Below, one piece after another: positions 26,021-37,236 of a stretch of DNA of 64,000 bases. The position numbers were made by a program, and so were the translations under genes. The notes below the pieces were generated by a model. The model saw only the letters and a program-made list of their open reading frames with translations. It did no database searches and was not told the DNA's origin. The stretch is from Euonymus europaeus (taxonomy: Eukaryota > Streptophyta > Magnoliopsida > Celastrales > Celastraceae): assembly GCA_963580455.1 (NCBI GenBank), contig OY756972.1, positions 13,097,001-13,161,000 on the forward strand, in the 5' to 3' direction. Each line of letters opens with the position of its first letter. Position 1 is the stretch's first letter.

Positions 26021-29000
26021 CCGAAGTTGCTCAACTCTCTCTATGGAGGAGCTTTTAACGGTTTTGTCCATTTGTCATAGAAAGTTGGTGTTTTGGAATC
26101 GAAATAATCTAAAAAGCATATACTCATAAAATTTGACATATAAGAACAATAAAAATTGTACACCGAGCAACTTTGATGATCCGAAGTTGCTCAACTCTCT
26201 CTATGGAGGAGCTTTTAACGGTTTTGTCCATTTGTCATAGAAAGTTGGTGTTTTGGCATCGAAATAATCTAGGAAGCTTATACTCATAAAATTTGACATA
26301 TAAGAACAATAAAAATTGTACACCGAACAACTTTGATGGTCCGAAGTTGCTCAACTCTCTCTATGGAGGAGCTTTTAACGGGTTTGTCCATTTGTCATAG
26401 AAAGTTGGTGTTTTGACATCCAAATAATCTAGGAAGCTTATACTCATAAAATTTGACATATAAGAACAATAAAAATTGTACACCGAACAACTTTGATGGT
26501 CCGAAGTTGCTCAACTCTCTCTATGGAGGAGCTTTTAACGGTTTTGTCCATTTGTCATAGAAAGTTGGTTTTTTGGCATCGAAATAATATAGGAAGCTTA
26601 TACTCGTAAAATTTGACATAAAAGAACAATAAAAAGTCTATCCCGAGCAACTTTGATAGTCCGAAGTTGCTCAACTCTCTCTATGGAGGAGATTTTAACG
26701 GTTTTGTCCATTTGTCACAGAAAATTGGTGTTTTGGCATCGAAATAATCTATGATGCTTTAACTCGTAAAATTTGACATATAAGAACAATAAAAATTATA
26801 CACCGAGCAACTTTGATGGTCCGAAGTTGCTCAACTCTCTCTATGGAGGAGCTTTTAACGGTTTTGTCCATTTGTCATAGAAAGTTGGTGTTTTGGCATC
26901 GAAATAATCTAGGAAGCTTATACTCATAAAATTTGACATATAAGAACAATAAAAATTGTACACCGAACAACTTTGATGGTCCGAAGTTGCTCAACTCTCT
27001 CTATGGAGGAGCTTTTAACGGTTTTGTCCATTTGTCATAGAAAGTTGGTTTTTTGGCATCGAAATAATATAGGAAGCTTATACTCGTAAAATTTGACATA
27101 AAAGAACAATAAAAAGTCTATCCCGAGCAACTTTGATAGTCCGAAGTTGCTCAACTCTCTCTATGGAGGAGATTTTAACGGTTTTGTCCATTTGTCATAG
27201 AAAATTGGTGTTTTGGCATCGAAATAATCTATGATGCTTTAACTCGTAAAATTTGACATATAAGAACAATAAAAATTATACACCGAGCAACTTTGATGGT
27301 CCGAAGTTGCTCAACTCTCTCTATGGAGGAGCTTTTAACGGTTTTGTCCATTTGTCATAGAAAGTTGGTGTTTTGGCATCGAAATAATCCAGGAAGCTTA
27401 TACTCATAAAATTTGACATATAAGAACAATAAAAATTGTACACTGAACAACTTTGACGGTCCAAAGTTGCTCAACTCTCTCTATGGAGGAGCTTTTAACG
27501 GTTTTGTCCATTTGTCATAGAAAGTTGGTGTTTTGGCATCGAAATAATCTAGGAAGCTTATACTCATAAAATTTGACATATAAGAACAATAAAAATTGTA
27601 CACCGAACAACTTTGATGGTCCGAAGTTGCTCAACTCTCTCTATGGAGGAGCATTTAACGGTTTTGTCCATTTGTCATAGAAAGTTGGTGTTTTCGCATC
27701 GAAATAATCTAGGAAGCTTATACTCGTAAAATTTGACATAAAAGAACAATAAAAAGTCTATCCCGAGCAACTTTGATAGTCCGAAGTTGCTCAACTCTCT
27801 CTATGGAGGAGCTTTTAACGGTTTTGTCCATTTGTCATAGAAAATTGGTGTTTTGGCAACGAAATAATCAATGAAGCTTTAACTCGTAAAATTTGACATA
27901 TAAGAACAATAAAAATTATACACCGAGCAACTTGGATGGTCCGAAGTTGCTCAACTCTCTCTATGGAGGAGCTTTTAACGGTTTTGTCCATTTGTCATAG
28001 AAAGTTGGTGTTTTGGCATCGAAATAATCCAGGAAGCTTATACTCATAAAATTTGACATATAAGAACAATAAAAATTGTACACCGAGCAACTTTGATGAT
28101 CCGAAGTTGCTCAACTCTCTCTATGGAGGAGCTTGTAACTGTTTTGTCCATTTGTCATAGAAAATTGGTGTTTTGGCATCGAAATAATCTAGGAAGCTTA
28201 TACTCATAAAATTTGACATATAAGAACAATAAAAATTGTACACCGAACAACTTTGATGGTCCGAAGTTGCTCAACTCTCTCTATGGAGGAGCTTTTAACG
28301 GTTTTGTCCATTTGTCATAGAAAGTTGGTGTTTTGGCATCGAAATAATCTAGAAGGGTTATACTCATAAAATTTGACATATAAGAAAAATAAAAAGTGTA
28401 CAGCGAGCAACATTGATGGTCCGAAGTTCCTCAACTCTCTCTATGGAGGAGCTTTTAACGGTTTTGTCCATTTGTCATAGAAAGTTGGTGTTTTGGAATC
28501 GAAATAATCTAAAAAGCATATACTCATAAAATTTGACATATAAGAACAATAAAAATTGTACACCGAGCAACTTTGATGATCCGAAGTTGCTCAACTCTCT
28601 CTATGGAGGAGCTTTTAACGGTTTTGTCCATTTGTCATAGAAAGTTGGTGTTTTGGCATCGAAATAATCTAAGAAGCTTATACTCATAAAATTTGACATA
28701 TAAGAACAATAAAAATTGTACACCGAACAACTTTGATGGTCCGAAGTTGCTCAACTCTCTCTATGGAGGAGCTTTTAACGGTTTTGTCCATTTGTCATAG
28801 AAAGTTGGTTTTTTGGCATCGAAATAATATAGGAAGCTTATACTCGTAAAATTTGACATAAAAGAACAATAAAAAGTCTATCCCGAGCAACTTTGATAGT
28901 CCGAAGTTGCTCAACTCTCTCTATGGAGGAGATTTTAACGGTTTTGTCCATTTGTCATAGAAAATTGGTGTTTTGGCATCGAAATAATCTATGATGCTTT

Positions 29001-32000
29001 AACTCGTAAAATTTGACATATAAGAACAATAAAAATTATACACCGAGCAACTTTGATGGTCCGAAGTTGCTCAACACTCTCTATGGAGGAGCTTTTAACG
29101 GTTTTGTCCATTTGTCATAGAAAGTTGGTGTTTTGGCATCGAAATAATCCAGGAAGCTTATACTCATAAAATTTGACATATAAGAACAATAAAAATTGTA
29201 CACTGAACAACTTTGACGGTCCAAAGTTGCTCAACTCTCTCTATGGAGGAGCTTTTAACGGTTTTGTCCATTTGTCATAGAAAGTTGGTGTTTTGGCATC
29301 GAAATAATCTAGGAAGCTTATACTCATAAAATTTGACATATAAGAACAATAAAAATTGTACACCGAACAACTTTGATGGTCCGAAGTTGCTCAACTCTCT
29401 CTATGGAGGAGCTTTTAACGGTTTTGTCCATTTGTCATAGAAAGTTGGTGTTTTCGCATCGAAATAATCTAGGAAGCTTATACTGGTAAAATTTGACATA
29501 AAAGAACAATAAAAAGTCTATCCCGAGCAACTTTGATAGTCCGAAGTTGCTCAACTCTCTCTATGGAGGAGCTTTTAACGGTTTTGTCCATTTGTCATAG
29601 AAAATTGGTGTTTTGGCAACGAAATAATCAATGAAGCTTTAACTCGTAAAATTTGACATATAAGAACAATAAAAATTATACACCGAGCAACTTGGATGGT
29701 CCGAAGTTGCTCAACTCTCTTTATGGAGGAGCTTTTAACGGTTTTGTCCATTTGTCATAGAAAGTTGGTGTTTTGGCATCGAAATAATCCAGGAAGCTTA
29801 TACTCATAAAATTTGACATATAAGAACAATAAAAATTGTACACCGAGCAACTTTGATGATCCGAAGTTGCTCAACTCTCTCTATGGAGGAGCTTGTAACT
29901 GTTTTGTCCATTTGTCATAGAAAATTGGTGTTTTGGCATCGAAATAATCTAGGAAGCTTATACTCATAAAATTTGACATATAAGAACAATAAAAATTGTA
30001 CACCGAACAACTTTGATGGTCCGAAGTTGCTCAACTCTCTCTATGGAGGAGCTTTTAACGGTTTTGTCCATTTGTCATAGAAAGTTGGTGTTTTGGCATC
30101 GAAATAATCTAGAAGGGTTATACTCATAAAATTTGACATATAAGAAAAATAAAAAGTGTACAGCGAGCAACATTGATGGTCCGAAGTTGCTCAACTCTCT
30201 CTATGGAGGAGCTTTTAACGGTTTTGTCCATTTGTCATAGAAAGTTGGTGTTTTGGAATCGAAATAATCTAAAAAGCATATACTCATAAAATTTGACATA
30301 TAAGAACAATAAAAATTGTACACCGAGCAACTTTGATGATCCGAAGTTGCTCAACTCTCTCTATGGAGGAGCTTTTAACGGTTTTGTCCATTTGTCATAG
30401 AAAGTTGGTGTTTTGGCATCGAAATAATCTAGGAAGCTTATACTCATAAAATTTGACATATAAGAACAATAAAAATTGTACACCGAACAACTTTGATGGT
30501 CCGAAGTTGCTCAACTCTCTCTATGGAGGAGCTTTTAACGGTTTTGTCCATTTGTCATAGAAAGTTGGTGTTTTGACATCCAAATAATCTAGGAAGCTTA
30601 TACTCATAAAATTTGACATATAAGAACAATAAAAATTGTACACCGAACAACTTTGATGGTCCGAAGTTGCTCAACTCTCTCTATGGAGGAGCTTTTAACG
30701 GTTTTGTCCATTTGTCATAGAAAGTTGGTTTTTTGGCATCGAAATAATATAGGAAGCTTATACTCGTAAAATTTGACATAAAAGAACAATAAAAAGTCTA
30801 TCCCGAGCAACTTTGATAGTCCGAAGTTGCTCAACTCTCTCTATGGAGGAGATTTTAACGGTTTTGTCCATTTGTCACAGAAAATTGGTGTTTTGGCATC
30901 GAAATAATCTATGATGCTTTAACTCGTAAAATTTGACATATAAGAACAATAAAAATTATACACCGAGCAACTTTGATGGTCCGAAGTTGCTCAACTCTCT
31001 CTATGGAGGAGCTTTTAACGGTTTTGTCCATTTGTCATAGAAAGTTGGTGTTTTGGCATCGAAATAATCTAGGAAGCTTATACTCATAAAATTTGACATA
31101 TAAGAACAATAAAAATTGTACACCGAACAACTTTGATGGTCCGAAGTTGCTCAACTCTCTCTATGGAGGAGCTTTTAACGGTTTTGTCCATTTGTCATAG
31201 AAAGTTGGTTTTTTGGCATCGAAATAATATAGGAAGCTTATAGTCGTAAAATTTGACATAAAAGAACAATCAAAAGTCTATCCCGAGCAACTTTGATAGT
31301 CCGAAGTTGCTCAACTCTCTCTATGGAGGAGATTTTAACGGTTTTGTCCATTTGTCATAGAAAATTGGTGTTTTGGCATCGAAATAATCTATGATGCTTT
31401 AACTCGTAAAATTTGACATATAAGAACAATAAAAATTATACACCGAGCAACTTTGATGGTCCGAAGTTGCTCAACTCTCTCTATGGAGGAGCTTTTAACG
31501 GTTTTGTCCATTTGTCATAGAAAGTTGGTGTTTTGGCATCGAAATAATCCAGGAAGCTTATACTCATAAAATTTGACATATAAGAACAATAAAAATTGTA
31601 CACTGAACAACTTTGACGGTCCAAAGTTGCTCAACTCTCTCTATGGAGGAGCTTTTAACGGTTTTGTCCATTTGTCATAGAAAGTTGGTGTTTTGGCATC
31701 GAAATAATCTAGGAAGCTTATACTCATAAAATTTGACATATAAGAACAATAAAAATTGTACACCGAACAACTTTGATGGTCCGAAGTTGCTCAACTCTCT
31801 CTATGGAGGAGCTTTTAACGGTTTTGTCCATTTGTCATAGAAAGTTGGTGTTTTCGCATCGAAATAATCTAGGAAGCTTATACTCGTAAAATTTGACATA
31901 AAAGAACAATAAAAAGTCTATCCCGAGCAACTTTGATAGTCCGAAGTTGCTCAACTCTCTCTATGGAGGAGCTTTTAACGGTTTTGTCCATTTGTCATAG

Positions 32001-35000
32001 AAAATTGGTGTTTTGGCAACGAAATAATCAATGAAGCTTTAACTCGTAAAATTTGACATATAAGAACAATAAAAATTATACACCGAGCAACTTGGATGGT
32101 CCGAAGTTGCTCAACTCTCTCTATGGAGGAGCTTTTAACGGTTTTGTCCATTTGTCATAGAAAGTTGGTGTTTTGGCATCGAAATAATCCAGGAAGCTTA
32201 TACTCATAAAATTTGACATATAAGAACAATAAAAATTATACACCGAGCAACTTTGATGATCCGAAGTTGCTCAACTCTCTCTATGGAGGAGCTTGTAACT
32301 GTTTTGTCCATTTGTCATAGAAAATTGGTGTTTTGGCATCGAAATAATCTAGGAAGCTTATACTCATAAAATTTGACATATAAGAACAATAAAAATTGTA
32401 CACCGAACAACTTTGATGGTCCGAAGTTGCTCAACTCTCTCTATGGAGGAGCTTTTAACGGTTTTGTCCATTTGTCATAGAAAGTTGGTGTTTTGGCATC
32501 GAAATAATCTAGAAGGGTTATACTCATAAAATTTGACATATAAGAAAAATAAAAAGTGTACAGCGAGCAACATTGATGGTCCGAAGTTGCTCAACTCTCT
32601 CTATGGAGGAGCTTTTAACGGTTTTGTCCATTTATCATAGAAAGTTGGTGTTTTGGAATCGAAATAATCTAAAAAGCATATACTCATAAAATTTGACATA
32701 TAAGAACAATAAAAATTGTACACCGAGCAACTTTGATGATCCGAAGTTGCTCAACTCTCTCTATGGAGGAGCTTTTAACGGTTTTGTCCATTTGTCATAG
32801 AAAGTTGGTGTTTTGGCATCGAAATAATCTAGGAAGCTTATACTCATAAAATTTGACATATAAGAACAATAAAAATTGTACACCGAACAACTTTGATGGT
32901 CCGAAGTTGCTCAACTCTCTCTATGGAGGAGCTTTTAACGGTTTTGTCCATTTGTCATAGAAAGTTGGTGTTTTGACATCCAAATAATCTAGGAAGCTTA
33001 TACTCATAAAATTTGACATATAAGAACAATAAAAATTGTACACCGAACAACTTTGATGGTCCGAAGTTGCTCAACTCTCTCTATGGAGGAGCTTTTAACG
33101 GTTTTGTCCATTTGTCATAGAAAGTTGGTTTTTTGGCATCGAAATAATATAGGAAGCTTATACTCGTAAAATTTGACATAAAAGAACAATAAAAAGTCTA
33201 TCCCGAGCAACTTTGATAGTCCGAAGTTGCTCAACTCTCTCTATGGAGGAGATTTTAACGGTTTTGTCCATTTGTCACAGAAAATTGGTGTTTTGGCATC
33301 GAAATAATCTATGATGCTTTAACTCGTAAAATTTGACATATAAGAACAATAAAAATTATACACCGAGCAACTTTGATGGTCCGAAGTTGCTCAACTCTCT
33401 CTATGGAGGAGCTTTTAACGGTTTTGTCCATTTGTCATAGAAAGTTGGTGTTTTGGCATCGAAATAATCTAGGAAGCTTATACTCATAAAATTTGACATA
33501 TAAGAACAATAAAAATTGTACACCGAACAACTTTGATGGTCCGAAGTTGCTCAACTCTCTCTATGGAGGAGCTTTTAACGGTTTTGTCCATTTGTCATAG
33601 AAAGTTGGTTTTTTGGCATCGAAATAATATAGGAAGCTTATAGTCGTAAAATTTGACATAAAAGAACAATCAAAAGTCTATCCCGAGCAACTTTGATAGT
33701 CCGAAGTTGCTCAACTCTCTCTATGGAGGAGATTTTAACGGTTTTGTCCATTTGTCATAGAAAATTGGTGTTTTGGCATCGAAATAATCTATGATGCTTT
33801 AACTCGTAAAATTTGACATATAAGAACAATAAAAATTATACACCGAGCAACTTTGATGGTCCGAAGTTGCTCAACTCTCTCTATGGAGGAGCTTTTAACG
33901 GTTTTGTCCATTTGTCATAGAAAGTTGGTGTTTTGGCATCGAAATAATCCAGGAAGCTTATACTCATAAAATTTGACATATAAGAACAATAAAAATTGTA
34001 CACTGAACTACTTTGACGGTCCAAAGTTGCTCAACTCTCTCTATGGAGGAGCTTTTAACGGTTTTGTCCATTTGTCATAGAAAGTTGGTGTTTTGGCATC
34101 GAAATAATCTAGGAAGCTTATACTCATAAAATTTGACATATAAGAACAATAAAAATTGTACACCGAACAACTTTGATGGTCCGAAGTTGCTCAACTCTCT
34201 CTATGGAGGAGCTTTTAACGGTTTTGTCCATTTGTCATAGAAAGTTGGTGTTTTCGCATCGAAATAATCAAGGAAGCTTATACTCGTAAAATTTGACATA
34301 AAAGAACAATAAAAAGTCTATCCCGAGCAACTTTGATAGTCCGAAGTTGCTCAACTCTCTCTATGGAGGAGCTTTTAACGGTTTTGTCCATTTGTCATAG
34401 AAAATTGGTGTTTTGGCAACGAAATAATCAATGAAGCTTTAACTCGTAAAATTTGACATATAAGAACAATAAAAATTATACACCGAGCAACTTGGATGGT
34501 CCGAAGTTGCTCAACTCTCTCTATGGAGGAGCTTTTAACGGTTTTGTCCATTTGTCATAGAAAGTTGGTGTTTTGGCATCGAAATAATCCAGGAAGCTTA
34601 TACTCATAAAATTTGACATATAAGAACAATAAAAATTGTACACCGAGCAACTTTGATGATCCGAAGTTGCTCAACTCTCTCTATGGAGGAGCTTGTAACT
34701 GTTTTGTCCATTTGTCATAGAAAATTGGTGTTTTGGCATCGAAATAATCTAGGAAGCTTATACTCATAAAATTTGACATATAAGAACAATAAAAATTGTA
34801 CACCGAACAACTTTGATGGTCCGAAGTTGCTCAACTCTCTCTATGGAGGAGCTTTTAACGGTTTTGTCCATTTGTCATAGAAAGTTGGTGTTTTGGCATC
34901 GAAATAATCTAGAAGGGTTTTACTCATAAAATTTGACATATAAGAAAAATAAAAAGTGTACAGCGAGCAACATTGATGGTCCGAAGTTGCTCAACTCTCT

Positions 35001-36266
35001 CTATGGAGGAGCTTTTAACGGTTTTGTCCATTTGTCATAGAAAGTTGGTGTTTTGGAATCGAAATAATCTAAAAAGCATATACTCATAAAATTTGACATA
35101 TAAGAACAATAAAAATTGTACACCGAGCAACTTTGATGATCCGAAGTTGCTCAACTCTCTCTATGGAGGAGCTTTTAACGGTTTTGTCCATTTGTCATAG
35201 AAAGTTGGTGTTTTGGCATCGAAATAATCTAGGAAGCTTATACTCATAAAATTTGACATATAAGAACAATAAAAATTGTACACCGAACAACTTTGATGGT
35301 CCGAAGTTGCTCAACTCTCTCTATGGAGGAGCTTTTAACGGTTTTGTCCATTTGTCATAGAAAGTTGGTGTTTTGACATCCAAATAATCTAGGAAGCTTA
35401 TACTCATAAAATTTGACATATAAGAACAATAAAAATTGTACACCGAACAACTTTGATGGTCCGAAGTTGCTCAACTCTCTCTATGGAGGAGCTTTTAACG
35501 GTTTTGTCCATTTGTCATAGAAAGTTGGTTTTTTGGCATCGAAATAATCTAGGAAGCTTATACTCGTAAAATTTGACATAAAAGAACAACAAAAAGTCTT
35601 TCCCGAGCAACTTTGATAGTCCGAAGTTGCTCAACTCTCTCTATGGAGGAGATTTTAACGGTTTTGTCCATTTGTCATAGAAAATTGGTGTTTTGGCATC
35701 GAAATAATCTATGATGCTTTAACTCGTAAAATTTGACATATAAGAACAATAAAAATTATACACCGAGCAACTTTGATGGTCCGAAGTTGCCCAACTCTCT
35801 CTATGGAGGAGCTTTTAACGGTTTTGTCCATTTGTCATAGAAAGTTGGTGTTTTGGCATCGAAATAATCCAGGAAGCTTATACTCATAAAATTTGACATA
35901 TAAGAACAATAAAAATTGTACACCGAACAACTTTGACGGTCCAAAGTTGCTCAACTCTCTCTATGGAGGAGCTTTTAACGGTTTTGTCCATTTGTCATAG
36001 AAAGTTGGTGTTTTGGCATCGAAATAATCTAGGAAGCTTATACTCATAAAATTTGACATATAAGAACAATAAAAATTGTACACCGAACAACTTTGATGGT
36101 CCGAAGTTGCTCAACTCTCTCTATGGAGGAGCTTTTAACGGTTTTGTCCATTTGTCATAGAAAGTTGGTGTTTTGGCATCGAAATAATCTAGGAATCTTA
36201 TACTCATAAAATTTGACATATAAGAATAATAAAAATTGTACACCGAGCAACTTTGATGGTCCGAAG
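26021..36266 (+). repeat. Super-repeat copy C, truncated by the Sirevirus insertion
   Basis: Units are 26021-28420, 28421-30180 (11 monomers; four missing relative to copy B), 30181-32580, 32581-34980 and a partial 34981-36266. Private variants of copy B recur here at a fixed distance: ACTGGTAAAA at 19083/29483, CTCTTTATGG at 19317/29717, a TTTATCATAG variant at 22231/32631, CTGAACTACTT at 23604/34004, AACAACAAAAAGTC at 25186/35586, TTGCCCAACTC at 25388/35788 and AGGAATCTTA at 25791/36191. Copies B and C are therefore a recent segmental tandem duplication. Confidence 0.85.
36262..36266 (+). repeat. Target-site duplication, left copy (CGAAG)
   Basis: CGAAG directly precedes the LTR end TGTTGG at 36267 and is repeated directly after the other LTR at 49945-49949. 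A 5-bp duplication is standard for copia integrase. Joining the flanks gives the normal monomer sequence CCGAAGTTGCTC, which shows a simple insertion into the array. Confidence 0.93.
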
Positions 36267-37225
36267 TGTTGGATTGAATGGCACCACAAGAGGGAGGGTG
36301 AATTGTGTACTTAATCAAAAAATTAAGCTAAGTGATCACTTTTTAAATGTAGACAAGTTCAATATCAAATAGACCAATTTAAATCAATGAATAAGCATGC
36401 AAGTATAGAACAATTAGATTTACACCAAATGAGATTGTAATAGGCAGCAAAATCTGATTTATCACAATATTAATTCTAGCAACTTATATGGCAATTTCAG
36501 TGATGAATGCTATGCAAATGATATGCTAAATGAATTTGCTGGAAATTAAATAGAGACATGAGATTTAGAGTGGTTCGGCTTAACCCAAGCCTACATCCAC
36601 TACCCAAGTTTCACTTGGGATTTTCAAACACTCCACTAGAAAGATGGCTTTGCAAGGTCACCACCAACTTAGGGTTTCATCCAAGTTAACCCCAAACTTT
36701 TACAACCAAATGTGGTTTAAGCTCACCACAAACCCAACTCCAAATATAACTCGGTTTAAGCTCACCGAAAACTCAATCTACCATACATGTGGTTTTGGCT
36801 CACCACAAAACCCAATCAACAACAATAAAACTCAGATTTTGGCTTCTTTGTAGCCTGGTATGAGGTGAAGTTTTAGGCTCAAGAAATAGCTCTTTGGTAG
36901 CTGGATTTGTAAGTGGATAAGCTCAAATAATGCTCTTGAAGATTTGGTTTGAGAATGATAAGCACAAAGATTCAGATTTGAGATTTTGATGGCTAGGGTT
37001 TGTGAAACTTTGAAGTGTATAGGAACACATGAAAATTAGCTAACCTAAGGCTTGAATAATGAAAAAAGAGATGAAGAATGAAGCCTTTTATGTGCAGGAA
37101 ATGAGATTGCTCAACCAAGAAAATAACTCTTGAGAAAATGTACAGAAAGATCAAGAATGGCTCAAGAGGAACAATGCTTGAGAAAAAGAAAGATAAATTA
37201 GCCAAGCATCGAGGCAAGAGAGACT
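36267..37225 (-). repeat. 3' LTR, distal part (R/U5-side fragment)
   Basis: This aligns with the 5' LTR at 48157-49115 with about 24 scattered substitutions and a 1-bp indel (GTAGACAAG versus GTAAGACAAG). Alignment stops after AGACT at 37225, where the other LTR goes on with GGGGTTG. In the element's orientation it is the last 0.96 kb of the LTR, ending in CCAACA. Small open frames here, such as one beginning MALQGHHQL, also occur in the other LTR and are not genes. Confidence 0.9.
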
Positions 37226-37236
37226 AGATTATAAGC
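37226..37236. other. 11-bp filler at the left breakpoint of the inverted block
   Basis: AGATTATAAGC separates the LTR homology from the inverted satellite arm. It is not LTR sequence. It looks like two short satellite pieces in scrambled order (CTAGATTAT and TATAAGCTTC, both normal in the minus-strand monomer), joined by overlaps of 2-4 bases to each other and to both flanks. Confidence 0.65.

Larger units (their letters stand above)
1713..36266 (+). repeat. Left satellite array: about 216 monomers of 160 bp in higher-order repeats
   Basis: The conserved segment CTCTCTATGGAGGAGCTTTT recurs every 160 bp over 34.55 kb, always on the same strand. Phase is kept through the whole array apart from one missing G at about 6096 (GTTTTGCATCG instead of GTTTTGGCATCG). 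The monomer is AT-rich. Most copies carry a HindIII site (AAGCTT), so a HindIII digest should give a 160-bp ladder. Monomers fall into recurrent variants: one with ...GTCTATCCCGAGC and CATAAAAGAAC, one with TTAACTCGTAAAATT and TTATACACCG, and one with TTGTACACCGAACAAC. These succeed each other in a fixed order, which defines higher-order repeats. Both ends are cut by copia insertions. No coding function is supported: the 160-bp period is not a multiple of three. A centromeric or pericentromeric site is plausible but unproven. Confidence 0.97.

Noticed and set aside
1713..36266. CRISPR-like array (regular repeats)
   Set aside because: The entire 160-bp unit is repeated, without short repeats and unique spacers, and the context is a plant genome.
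36644..36853. Open frame beginning MALQGHHQL, also at 48534-48743
   Set aside because: It lies inside both LTR copies, is not conserved as a known protein, and its presence twice only reflects LTR duplication.
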